DNA from: Lysobacterales bacterium
Lineage (GTDB): Bacteria; Pseudomonadota; Gammaproteobacteria; Xanthomonadales; Xanthomonadaceae
NCBI GenBank assembly: GCA_020442465.1
Contig: JAGRJY010000096.1
Location: 1 to 33,575 of the forward strand
Direction: 5' to 3'
DNA length: 33,575 nucleotides
Under the pieces are notes generated by a model. The model did no database searches, was not told the DNA's origin, and saw only the letters and a list, made by a program, of their open reading frames with translations. Made by a program: the position numbers and the translations under genes. This document shows positions 8,555 to 17,000 of this stretch, piece by piece. Position 1 is the stretch's first letter; each line of letters opens with the position of its first letter.

Positions 8555-9408
8555 TGGCGGTCTGGGCCATCGGCGATGTGCAGGGCTGCTACGACGCGCT
8601 GCAGCGACTGCTCGAAGCGATCCGCTTCGACCCGGTTGCCGATCGTCTGTGGTTCTGCGGTGACCTGGTCAATCGCGGCGGGCAGTCGCTGGAGACGCTG
8701 CGCCTGATCCACAGCCTGGAGATCCACAGCGAGGTGGTGCTGGGCAACCACGATCTATCGCTGCTCGCGATCGCCGAGCGCCCCGAGGAAGACCAGAAAC
8801 GGGTCAACCCGGACCTGCGTCGCGTGCTGTTCGCCGAGGATCGTGACCTGCTGCTCGACTGGCTGCGCGGACGCAACCTCATGTTCAGCGACAAGCAGCT
8901 CGGCTGGTCGATCGTGCATGCGGGCATCGCGCCCAAGTGGTCGCTGAGCATCGCGGCAAAACGGGCCCGGGAAGTCGAGCGCGTACTGCACGGCAAGAAC
9001 CGCCGCAAGATGCTGCGGGCGATGTACGGCGACCGGCCGAACTGGTCGCCCAAGCTCAACGGCGTGGAACGCCTGCGCGCGATCATCAACGCCTTCACCC
9101 GGATGCGCTACTGCGCCCCGCAAGGCCAGATCGGTTTCGACATCAAGGGCACGCCGGGCAGCCAGAAGGCCGGCTTCTACCCCTGGTTCTCGGTACCCGG
9201 GCGCAAGCCGCTCGAACACCGTGTGGTATTCGGACACTGGTCGACGCTCGGGCTGTTCCAGGGCCTCGGCGTGTACGGCATCGACACCGGCGCGGTGTGG
9301 GGCGGCAAGCTGACCGCGCTCGAGCTGTGCCCGCCGGGTGAACTGCCGCGCATCGTCCAGGTCGCCGGGCGCACGCCGGAAGCCGGCGAATCGCGCGGCG
9401 AAGACTGA
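8554..9408 (+). CDS. apaH: Symmetrical bis(5'-nucleosyl)-tetraphosphatase
   Basis: ApaH hydrolyses diadenosine tetraphosphate (Ap4A) symmetrically to two ADP and also removes Np4 caps from RNA. The 284-residue protein shows the calcineurin-like metallophosphatase motifs in order: GDVQGCYD (7-14), GDLVNRG (36-42), GNHD (64-67), VHAGI (121-125) and, near the C-terminus, FGHWSTLG. These supply the aspartate, asparagine and histidine ligands of the two-metal centre. The GTG start overlaps the apaG stop by one base. Length and motif order are typical; only the last 20 or so residues look unconserved. Confidence 0.95.
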   Translation: MAVWAIGDVQGCYDALQRLLEAIRFDPVADRLWFCGDLVNRGGQSLETLRLIHSLEIHSEVVLGNHDLSLLAIAERPEEDQKRVNPDLRRVLFAEDRDLLLDWLRGRNLMFSDKQLGWSIVHAGIAPKWSLSIAAKRAREVERVLHGKNRRKMLRAMYGDRPNWSPKLNGVERLRAIINAFTRMRYCAPQGQIGFDIKGTPGSQKAGFYPWFSVPGRKPLEHRVVFGHWSTLGLFQGLGVYGIDTGAVWGGKLTALELCPPGELPRIVQVAGRTPEAGESRGED

Positions 9409-9463
9409 ACCATTCGTTAAACCGACCACTCGTCGGAATCCCGCTGCTCGCCCCCGACGCCGC

Positions 9464-9472
9464 TGCTAGACT
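9464..9472 (+). promoter_or_regulatory. Possible extended -10 promoter for the beta-propeller gene
   Basis: TGCTAGACT has the TGn extension and four of six -10 consensus bases, about 60 bp before the start codon. No good -35 is seen. It lies in the 122-bp gap after apaH, suggesting the beta-propeller gene has its own promoter. Confidence 0.3.
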
Positions 9473-9530
9473 CGCGTGAAAACAAGGGTCGCCGGCGACC
9501 GACTGGCTTCCCATCGCCACGGAGTGAGCC

Positions 9531-12218
9531 ATGTACCGACTGATCCTGCTGCTATGCAGCATGTTGTGTCTTTCCGCAGCCTCCGCCGCCGAGCCGCCTC
9601 GGCTCAGCCAGCGCTCGCTGCTGCTTCCCGGGCTGTGGTGGAACCCCGAGACCAGCGGTAACGGTCTCGACGTGCACCTCAGCGGCAACACGCTGGGCCT
9701 GCTCTGGTACACCTATCGCGAGGACGGCTCAGCGACCTGGTACGTGGCCGGCGGCGACTTCAACGCCGACGGCGTGGTCGAAGCGGAACTGCTCGAACCG
9801 ACCTGGGGCGAAGGTGGCCTGTCGACCGAAGTCATCGGCTCGATCAAGGTCACCCGCCAGCACGCCGAACGCGCCGCGTTCGAATACCGCATCGGCACCG
9901 AGGAAGGCAGCTGGAGCATCGTTCCGGTGCAGTACACGGCCAAACGGCCCGAGGTCGACCCGAGTGGTGCCTATTACCTCCCCGAGTCGAGCGGATTCGG
10001 CCTGTCGGTCGACCAGTTCGGCGAGCTGCAAACGGCGGTGTATTACGCCTTCGATGCGCAGGGCAAGGCGCAGTGGTTGCTCGGCGTGCGGGAAGGCAAC
10101 GGCGAGGCGATCACCTTCGAGCGCTTCCATCGCAGCTGCCCGCGCTGCACATCGGGCTTCACTAACGCAGACGCCAGCCTCCCCGCCAGCCTGGAAACCG
10201 TTTCGGGGCAGGCCACGCTGCATTTCGACGGCACGCCCACCCTGCTGCCCGCGACGTTCGCCGCACCGGCGCCACTGACCCTGCTGACGCTTCCCGCGTC
10301 CGCCCGCGACGCCGATTTCCGCCCCGCCCGATTCGATGATGCGGCGGCGCTGAAGCAATTCGTGTCCTCGAGCATGCTCGATCCCGAGGTATGGAACTGG
10401 TCGGACCAGGCCGTCGACTTCTCGCCGGCACCACCACCGGCCACGCCGCCGCAGAGCTCGACCACCAATCTGGTCGAGGCCGGGGTCGACGAGGCCGATC
10501 GGGTCAAGACCGACGGCATGTACGTCTACGTCTACGACGAGGCCCTGAAGTCCATCAAGATTGGCCGGCGTCTCGATCCTTCGACGCCGCATTTGACGTC
10601 TTCGCTCGCTCCGATGGTGCATCCGCTGGCATCGGGTTCGCAGTTTCACGACGGTCAGATGTTCGTCAACGACGACCGACTGGTCTTTCTCGCGACCGAG
10701 AGCAGCGCCTTCTTCTTCGACCCTTCGATCGCGATCTGCCCGCCTCCGCCGGAATGGTGGCTGCAGGCCAAGACGGCCGTGCGCATCTACGACCGTACCG
10801 GCGACAAGCGGCTGTTCCCGGAGCTGATCTGGAGCGCCGACATCGACGGCCAGCTGATTACCGCGCGTCTGATCGACAACCAGCTCTATCTGGTGCAGCG
10901 ATTCACGCCGTTCGTCAACGGATTCGTCTACCACGGCGCGTCGATCCCGCAGCGTGAGGCGAACAGCCAGCTGCTCGCGGCGCTCGACGCCGACGACCTG
11001 CTGCCGAAGATCACCCAGGGGGAAACCTCCGCTCCGTGGCTGGCCGCCGAGCGCGTGTCCTTGCCGCCGTCTGCCGATCGCCGTGCGCAGCCCGACTTCA
11101 CCGTGGTCAGCCGGATCAACCTGCAGGAGCCCGGTGATCGCGAATCGGTGGGCCTGGTCAACGGCGTGTCGGCCATCTACGTCAGCCCCGACGCCATCTT
11201 TCTCGCCACCTCACGGCAAGATCAGTCGCAGTTGGTCGATGCATCTTTCGCGCCCGAGGAGTACGCGTCGAGCGAGATCCATCGCATCCGCCTGGGCCAG
11301 GAAAGTCTCAGCATCGATGCATCCGGCGCCGTCGACGGTTGGCTGAGCTCCGACCCGCTGCTGCAGCCGTTCCGCCTGAGCGAGCATGAAGGCGTGCTGC
11401 GCGTGCTCACCGTCGACCAGCTTGGCGCATCGGGCATGAACCTGCTGACCCAGCTCGGCGAGTCGGCGGTCACGCCCGGACTGCTGAAGACGCTGTCGGT
11501 GCTGCCCAACGCCGAGCACCCCGAGCCGATCGGCAAGCCTTACGAGTCGCTCTATGCGTCGCGCTTTGTCGGCGATCGGCTCTACGCATCGACCTTCCGG
11601 GTCATCGACCCGTTCTACGTCGTCGACCTGTCCGATCCCCTCGCACCTAAGGTCGCCGGCGAAGTCGAACTGCCCGGATTCGCCGAATACCTGCACCCGG
11701 TCAACGAAGACCTCGTCCTGGGCGTGGGTTATGACGCCGATCCGTTCGTGGGCATCCGTCGTGGCATCAAGCTTTCACTGTTCAATGTGTCCGACCCGGC
11801 GCAGCCGCGGGTGGTCGACGAACGGATCGTCGGCGAGCGCGGCAGCGCGTCTGCGCTTTTTTCCAGCCACCACGCGTTCAGCGCGCTGCGACTCGAGGAT
11901 GGCCGTCTGCGCATTGGCGTGCCCATCCGGGTGCACGGCGAACCCGAACCCGAAAACGGCGACGACAGCCTGAATTCGCGTCCGTTCACGCTGGGTGGAC
12001 TGCATGCCTTCGATGTCGTCGATGACGCCCAGGGCGGACATCTGGACTCGCTGGGCGTGCTGGTGACTGCCCGGGCCGGCAGCGGCGGCACTTCGTGGGA
12101 CGACTCCGGCTACAGCGCGCGTAGCATCCTGTTCCCGAGCGGGGTGATCTATGTCACCGACGACAAGGCCTGGACTGCCTTCTGGCAAACCCTCGACCTG
12201 CCCCAGGGACCGATGTAA
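9531..12218 (+). CDS. Secreted beta-propeller protein (PF09826-like) with N-terminal GLWWNP repeats
   Basis: The 895-residue protein opens with a signal peptide (1-20, ending SAASAA). Residues 30-200 hold two related repeats, GLWWNPETSGNGLDV with LLWYTYREDGSATWYV and SGAYYLPESSGFGLSV with YYAFDAQGKAQWLLG. This pattern is common in secreted proteins of Xanthomonadales. After a proline-rich linker (about 299-311), residues 312-334 give the strong signature TNLVEAGVDEADRVKTDG of the beta-propeller family PF09826. The propeller fills the rest, with repeats such as FVGDRLYASTFR and PFYVVDLSDPLAPKVAGEVELPGF. No catalytic motif, lipobox or C-terminal anchor is evident. It is probably periplasmic or extracellular; function unknown. 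It converges on folA. Confidence 0.8.
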   Translation: MYRLILLLCSMLCLSAASAAEPPRLSQRSLLLPGLWWNPETSGNGLDVHLSGNTLGLLWYTYREDGSATWYVAGGDFNADGVVEAELLEPTWGEGGLSTEVIGSIKVTRQHAERAAFEYRIGTEEGSWSIVPVQYTAKRPEVDPSGAYYLPESSGFGLSVDQFGELQTAVYYAFDAQGKAQWLLGVREGNGEAITFERFHRSCPRCTSGFTNADASLPASLETVSGQATLHFDGTPTLLPATFAAPAPLTLLTLPASARDADFRPARFDDAAALKQFVSSSMLDPEVWNWSDQAVDFSPAPPPATPPQSSTTNLVEAGVDEADRVKTDGMYVYVYDEALKSIKIGRRLDPSTPHLTSSLAPMVHPLASGSQFHDGQMFVNDDRLVFLATESSAFFFDPSIAICPPPPEWWLQAKTAVRIYDRTGDKRLFPELIWSADIDGQLITARLIDNQLYLVQRFTPFVNGFVYHGASIPQREANSQLLAALDADDLLPKITQGETSAPWLAAERVSLPPSADRRAQPDFTVVSRINLQEPGDRESVGLVNGVSAIYVSPDAIFLATSRQDQSQLVDASFAPEEYASSEIHRIRLGQESLSIDASGAVDGWLSSDPLLQPFRLSEHEGVLRVLTVDQLGASGMNLLTQLGESAVTPGLLKTLSVLPNAEHPEPIGKPYESLYASRFVGDRLYASTFRVIDPFYVVDLSDPLAPKVAGEVELPGFAEYLHPVNEDLVLGVGYDADPFVGIRRGIKLSLFNVSDPAQPRVVDERIVGERGSASALFSSHHAFSALRLEDGRLRIGVPIRVHGEPEPENGDDSLNSRPFTLGGLHAFDVVDDAQGGHLDSLGVLVTARAGSGGTSWDDSGYSARSILFPSGVIYVTDDKAWTAFWQTLDLPQGPM

Positions 12219-12227
12219 CGCCCACCC

Positions 12228-12250
12228 GGAGCGGCGCTCAGCGCCGCTCC
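12228..12250. terminator. Perfect hairpin between convergent genes, overlapping the folA stop
   Basis: Eleven-base arms GGAGCGGCGCT and AGCGCCGCTCC are separated by one base, so the folded stem is about 8-9 bp with a loop of about 5-7 bases. It lies 10 bp after the beta-propeller stop and includes the last codons and stop of folA. There is no T-tract on either side. It may act as a bidirectional terminator or mRNA 3'-end stabiliser. Confidence 0.45.
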
Positions 12251-12747
12251 ATGTCCAGAAAGCGAAATGCCCACGCATGCCGCGCATCAGCGGCGTGCGA
12301 CGCCTCCTCCGCCACGATCCAATCTGCTTCGTGCCAAGGCGGAAAGAAGGCATCCGCCTCGGCAACCTCGGTATCGACCAAGGTCAGGTGCATGCGCCGG
12401 GCTTGGGCCAGGCACAGCGCATAGATCTCGCCGCCGCCGATCACCATCAGCTCGTCGCCCATGCCGGCTTCAGCGGCCAGCCGTCGGGCATCGTCGAGCG
12501 TGCGCACGACGTGCATGCCTTCGAACGGCGCGACTCCCGAGCGACTTAGCACCACATTCAAGCGCCCAGGCAGTGCGCGGCCGAGCGATTCGGCGGTCTT
12601 GCGCCCCATCAGGATGGGCTTGCCCGTGGTCAGCCGCTTGAAGCGCTTGAGGTCGTCGGGCAGGTGCCAGGGCAAGGCGTTGCCCTGCCCGATCGCCCGG
12701 TTGCGATCCATCGCGGCGATGAGCGTCAGGTGCATGGCTTGTTCCAA
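12238..12747 (-). CDS. folA: Dihydrofolate reductase
   Basis: FolA reduces dihydrofolate to tetrahydrofolate with NADPH, regenerating the cofactor oxidised by thymidylate synthase, whose gene lies just upstream. The 169-residue protein has LTLIAAMDRNRAIG, the active-site stretch ALPWHLPDDLKRFK (24-37, with Asp32 as the likely proton-donating acid), MGRKTAESLG (47-56) and the NADPH glycine motif VIGGGEIYA (102-110). The start is probably TTG 12747: GGAGGAGA at 12756-12763 lies 8 bases upstream of it but 20 bases upstream of the first ATG (12735). The TTG start adds only four residues before the conserved strand. It is the last gene of an lgt-thyA-folA block. Confidence 0.95.
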   Translation of the reverse strand: MEQAMHLTLIAAMDRNRAIGQGNALPWHLPDDLKRFKRLTTGKPILMGRKTAESLGRALPGRLNVVLSRSGVAPFEGMHVVRTLDDARRLAAEAGMGDELMVIGGGEIYALCLAQARRMHLTLVDTEVAEADAFFPPWHEADWIVAEEASHAADARHAWAFRFLDMERR

Positions 12748-12755
12748 TCGCGCAG

Positions 12756-12763
12756 TCTCCTCC
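12756..12763 (-). promoter_or_regulatory. Strong ribosome-binding site of folA that supports a TTG start
   Basis: GGAGGAGA on the minus strand is almost a full anti-Shine-Dalgarno match. The 8-base spacing to TTG 12747 is ideal, whereas the first ATG is 20 bases away. Confidence 0.6.
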
Positions 12764-12816
12764 GAGCGCTCGCCAAGGGGTCAGGGATCAGTGGTGCGGG
12801 CGCCGATTCCTCGCCC

Positions 12817-13611
12817 CTAGACCGCCACCGGCGCCTTGATCGCCGGATGCGGTGCGTACTGTTCGATCGCGATGTCCTCGAAGCGGAAGGCGAACAGATC
12901 ACCGACCTCCGGGTTCAGGTGCAGCCGCGGCAGCGGACGCGGTGCCCGGGCGAGCTGCTCCTGCGCCTGCTCGACATGATTGCTGTACAGGTGCGCGTCG
13001 CCGAGCGTGTGGATGAAATCACCGACACCGAGGCCACATACCTGCGCGACCATGTGGGTGAGCAATGCATAGCTCGCGATGTTGAAAGGCACGCCGAGAA
13101 AGATATCGCCGCTGCGCTGGTACAGCTGGCAACTCAGCCTGCCGTCGGCGACATAGAACTGGAACAGGCTGTGACACGGCATCAGCGCCATGTTCGGCAG
13201 ATCGGCGACGTTCCAGGCCGAGACGATCAGACGCCGGGAATCCGGATTGCGGCGGATTTCGTCGAGCACCCAGCGCATCTGGTCGATGGTCTCGCCGCGC
13301 GGACCCTCCCAGGCGCGCCACTGTTTGCCGTACACCGGGCCGAGCTCGCCTTCGGCGTCAGCCCATTCGTCCCAGATCGTGACCTTGTTCTCGCGCAGGT
13401 AGGCGACGTTGGTGTCGCCCTGCAGAAACCACAACAGCTCGTGGATGATCGAGCGCAGGTGCAGCTTCTTGGTCGTGACCAGCGGGAACCCCTGGTTCAG
13501 ATCGAAGCGCATCTGCCACCCGAATACCGAACGGGTACCGGTGCCTGTGCGATCGTCCTTGTGCTGTCCGTGTTCCAGCACGTGGCGAAGCAGTTCCAGG
13601 TATTGCTGCAT
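12817..13611 (-). CDS. thyA: Thymidylate synthase
   Basis: ThyA methylates dUMP to dTMP using methylenetetrahydrofolate, producing dihydrofolate for FolA. At 264 residues it is the same length as the E. coli enzyme. It shows [11 protein letters not shown] (21-31), the catalytic cysteine in [12 protein letters not shown] (Cys146), the arginine-rich dUMP-phosphate site [19 protein letters not shown] (163-181) and the C-terminal alanine/valine end (IKAPVAV) that closes the active site. GAGAGGAG lies about 10 bases before ATG 13611. It sits 27 bp after lgt and 69 bp before folA, so the three are probably co-transcribed. Confidence 0.97.
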   Translation of the reverse strand: MQQYLELLRHVLEHGQHKDDRTGTGTRSVFGWQMRFDLNQGFPLVTTKKLHLRSIIHELLWFLQGDTNVAYLRENKVTIWDEWADAEGELGPVYGKQWRAWEGPRGETIDQMRWVLDEIRRNPDSRRLIVSAWNVADLPNMALMPCHSLFQFYVADGRLSCQLYQRSGDIFLGVPFNIASYALLTHMVAQVCGLGVGDFIHTLGDAHLYSNHVEQAQEQLARAPRPLPRLHLNPEVGDLFAFRFEDIAIEQYAPHPAIKAPVAV

Positions 13612-13638
13612 GCGGTCGGTACTCCTCTCGCAGCGGCC

Positions 13639-14565
13639 TCAGCCGCGCCCCTTCGTCGACTCGGCGTTCGATGCGTTCGCCGCCTCGGCGCGGGCCGGCT
13701 GCAGCGTCGGCGCGCGTCGCGACATCCACAGCAGAAACAGTCCCAGCGCCACCAGCGGCAGCGAGAGAATCTGCCCCATCGTGACCCAGTCCCAGGCCAG
13801 GTAGCCGATATGCCGGTCCGGCTCGCGCACGAACTCGACGGCAATGCGAAAGCAGCCGTACAGCAGCGCAAACCATCCCGACACGGCGTAGCGCGCCCGC
13901 GGTCGCGCCGAGATCAGCCACAGCACAGTGAACAGCGCCACTCCTTCGAGAAACGCCTGGTAGATCTGGGAGGGATGGCGGGCAAGCCCATCCAGCGCCC
14001 CCTCCGCCGCGAGGCGCTGCAGTTCGGTGGTGTCCATGCCGTAATAGGGCTGCGGCAGCGCGCGCGGAAACACCACGGCCCAGGCCACGTCGCTGGTGCG
14101 TCCCCACAGCTCGCCGCCAATGAAATTGCCGATGCGTCCCAGCCCCAGCCCAAGCGGCACCAGCGGCGCGACGAAGTCCAGGGTGTCGAACAGATGCAGA
14201 CGCTCACGACGCGACCACCAGGCCACTGCGGCGATGACGCCGAGCATCCCGCCATGGAAGCTCATGCCGCCTTCCTTGATGCGGAACAGCACCAGCGGGT
14301 CGGCGACGAAGTCGCCGAAGGTGTAGAACAGCACATAGCCTATTCTTCCACCGAGCACCACGCCGAGCATGCCGTAGAACATCAGGTCGCCGAACGCTTG
14401 CGGCGAAACGCCCGGCAGGCGTCCCGCACGCACCCTGCGGGTGCCGAGCCAGTGGGCCAGGAAGAACGCGGCCAGATACATCAGGCCGTACCAGTGCACG
14501 CCATGCGGCCAGAACGGCAGGGGAATGGCGATCGGATCGATCGCGTGCACGTAGGGTGTGGTCAC
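13639..14565 (-). CDS. lgt: Prolipoprotein diacylglyceryl transferase
   Basis: Lgt is an inner-membrane enzyme that moves diacylglyceryl from phosphatidylglycerol to the lipobox cysteine of prolipoproteins, the first step of lipoprotein maturation. The 308-residue polytopic protein contains [14 protein letters not shown] (24-37), [11 protein letters not shown] (71-81), MSFHGGMLG (101-109, with the essential histidine) and the family signature [14 protein letters not shown] (143-156), followed by [15 protein letters not shown] 14565 was chosen because it starts the conserved N-terminus and is preceded by AAGGA, although the spacing is short; the frame is open further upstream but without conserved sequence. 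The C-terminal 25 residues form a variable polar tail. It heads the lgt-thyA-folA block and diverges from the export operon. Confidence 0.95.
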   Translation of the reverse strand: MTTPYVHAIDPIAIPLPFWPHGVHWYGLMYLAAFFLAHWLGTRRVRAGRLPGVSPQAFGDLMFYGMLGVVLGGRIGYVLFYTFGDFVADPLVLFRIKEGGMSFHGGMLGVIAAVAWWSRRERLHLFDTLDFVAPLVPLGLGLGRIGNFIGGELWGRTSDVAWAVVFPRALPQPYYGMDTTELQRLAAEGALDGLARHPSQIYQAFLEGVALFTVLWLISARPRARYAVSGWFALLYGCFRIAVEFVREPDRHIGYLAWDWVTMGQILSLPLVALGLFLLWMSRRAPTLQPARAEAANASNAESTKGRG

Positions 14566-14692
14566 GCATCCTTGCTCGGTGCTTGCCGGCGGCTGCCGCG
14601 CCGGCGGATCGTCGGTTGCCTCGAGGGCGCACACGATTCTACCTGCAGCCCGGTCGCGGCGCGCTGGCCGTGCGCGCGCCGGGCACCGAAGC

Positions 14693-14735
14693 GGTGTGCC
14701 GAATCCGAACACCCGCATCGGACGGAACCGGACAC
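14693..14735 (+). promoter_or_regulatory. Candidate enhancer (UAS) for the sigma-54 regulator
   Basis: A 21-bp imperfect palindrome, GGTGT-N11-ACACC, with partial inner symmetry is centred at 14703, about 110 bp upstream of the predicted sigma-54 start. This is the usual position of bacterial enhancer-binding protein sites. A related half-site, CCGGACAC at 14728-14735, repeats the palindrome's right half (CCGAACAC) 23 bp downstream, close to two helical turns. The assignment to the regulator encoded at 28067-29479 is inference. Confidence 0.35.
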
Positions 14736-14785
14736 TGGCGGCCGAGCGCCTCGACGCAAGCCATACAAATCAGACACTTGCTGCA

Positions 14786-14801
14786 TGGCACACGGCTTGC
14801 T
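14786..14801 (+). promoter_or_regulatory. Sigma-54 (RpoN) promoter of the export operon
   Basis: TGGCAC and TTGCT are separated by 5 bp, placing GG and GC at the required 10-bp interval of a -24/-12 promoter. It matches every fixed base of TGGCAC-N5-TTGCW. It faces the adaptor gene, and an NtrC-type sigma-54 activator is encoded at the far end of the same locus. The predicted start is near 14812, one base before the adaptor ATG. Confidence 0.8.
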
Positions 14802-14812
14802 TGGAGGCGGTC

Positions 14813-16066
14813 ATGGATATCCATCGCCCCGATCTCAAGAAACGCCAGACCCGCCGCCGACAGGTCATCATCGGACTGGCTGCCGTCGCCATCGCCGCCA
14901 CCAGCTTCATGCTGTTCAGCGTCGAGCCGGCCGCACCCATCGTCGAACGCAGCACGCTGTGGATGGATACGGTGAAACGCGGCGAGATGCTGCGCGAAGT
15001 GCGCGGCCCGGGCGTGCTGGTGCCCAAGGAGATCCGCTGGATTGCCGCCGAGACCGCGGCACGCGTCGAACGCATCGTGATTCGCCCGGGCGCCCAGGTC
15101 GAGGCCGACAGCATCATTCTCGAGCTGTCCAATCCGGAAGTGGTCGACCAGGCGTTGGCCGCCGAGGCCGAACTCAAGGCCGCCGAGGCCGACTACACCG
15201 CACGCCGCATGAGCCTGGCGAGCCAGGCCCTCGACCAGCGCGCGCAGCAGGCCAGCGTCGACGCCGACTACGAATCGGCGCGACTGCAGGCCGAGGCCGA
15301 GGCGGAGCTTGCCTCGAAGGGCATCATCCCCTCGATCCAGTACAAGCGCAGCCAGCTCGCCGCCGACCAGCTCAAGTTGCGCACGTCGATCGAAGCCGAA
15401 CGCAGCCGCGGCCTGCAGCAGCTGGTCGACGCCCAGCTGGCCGCCGACCGCGCGCGCATCGAACAGCTGCGCAACGCCGCGGCACTGCGGCGACGCCAGG
15501 CCGATGGCCTGCAGCTGCGCGCGGGGGTGGCCGGCGTGCTGCAGCAGGTGCCGGTGCAGGAAGGCCAACAGGTGGTGCCCGGCACCAACCTCGCCCGCGT
15601 CGCCAAGCCAGGCGAGCTGATGGCCGAGGTGCGCATCCCCGAAACCCAGATCAAGGACGTGCTGATCGGCCAGACCGTACGCGTCGACACGCGCAACGGC
15701 ATCGTGCCGGGCCGGGTCAGTCGCATCGATCCGGCGGTGCTCAACGGCAGCGTGCTCATCGATGTCGAGCTGACCGGCGAGCTGCCGGCGGGCGCGCGCC
15801 CCGATCTGTCGGTGGATGCCAGCATCGAGATCGAGCGCCTGGCGAACGTGCTGTACGTCGGCCGACCGGCCTATGGTCAGGCCGAGAGCGCCGTCCGCCT
15901 GTTCCGCCTCGACCAGGAAGGTGACCGGGCGCTGCGCGTGCCGGTGCAGCTCGGTCGCGCCTCGGTCAGCCTGATCGAAGTGCGCGAGGGGCTCGCCGAG
16001 GGCGACAGCGTGGTGCTGTCCGACACCAGCGCCTGGGACGAATATGACCGGCTGCGGATACGTTAG
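14813..16066 (+). CDS. HlyD/MacA-like periplasmic adaptor subunit of an ABC exporter
   Basis: The 417-residue protein has a basic cytoplasmic N-tail, one membrane helix (about 18-36), and then a periplasmic membrane-fusion architecture. The two lipoyl half-motifs lie at about 65-115 and 235-265. They flank an alanine/glutamate/arginine-rich coiled-coil hairpin (about 112-232), and beta-barrel and membrane-proximal domains follow (RIPETQIKDVLIGQTVRVDT onward). Such adaptors join an inner-membrane transporter to an outer-membrane channel or act on periplasmic substrates. GGAGG at 14803-14807 is well spaced for ATG 14813, yet this site lies upstream of the transcription start predicted from the sigma-54 promoter. 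It is the first gene of the operon, with a 169-bp gap before the ATPase gene. Confidence 0.85.
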   Translation: MDIHRPDLKKRQTRRRQVIIGLAAVAIAATSFMLFSVEPAAPIVERSTLWMDTVKRGEMLREVRGPGVLVPKEIRWIAAETAARVERIVIRPGAQVEADSIILELSNPEVVDQALAAEAELKAAEADYTARRMSLASQALDQRAQQASVDADYESARLQAEAEAELASKGIIPSIQYKRSQLAADQLKLRTSIEAERSRGLQQLVDAQLAADRARIEQLRNAAALRRRQADGLQLRAGVAGVLQQVPVQEGQQVVPGTNLARVAKPGELMAEVRIPETQIKDVLIGQTVRVDTRNGIVPGRVSRIDPAVLNGSVLIDVELTGELPAGARPDLSVDASIEIERLANVLYVGRPAYGQAESAVRLFRLDQEGDRALRVPVQLGRASVSLIEVREGLAEGDSVVLSDTSAWDEYDRLRIR

Positions 16067-16235
16067 CCGGGCCACCCGCCAGCCTTTTCCTTTCCGGCCG
16101 ACTCCGACCCGCACATACCTTTCCGCTTCACCGACCTAGCGACGCTGTACCGAGCTCACATCGCTGCCGACCCCGCTACCAGGTGCTCCAGCTCACGCCG
16201 CGCCACGACAACACGTATCGACAAGGGACTCCGAC

Positions 16236-16996
<761 letters not shown>

Positions 16997-17000
<4 letters not shown>

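Noticed and set aside
14558..14812. N-terminal extension of the adaptor by 85 codons
   Set aside because: The extension has no conserved features and crosses the sigma-54 promoter. A good ribosome site and a normal membrane helix support ATG 14813.
12664..15924. Very long plus-strand open frame (over 1000 codons) across thyA, lgt and the adaptor gene
   Set aside because: It runs antisense to thyA and lgt, and out of frame with the adaptor. It has arginine/proline/alanine-biased composition and no motif; the real genes in this region have complete family signatures.
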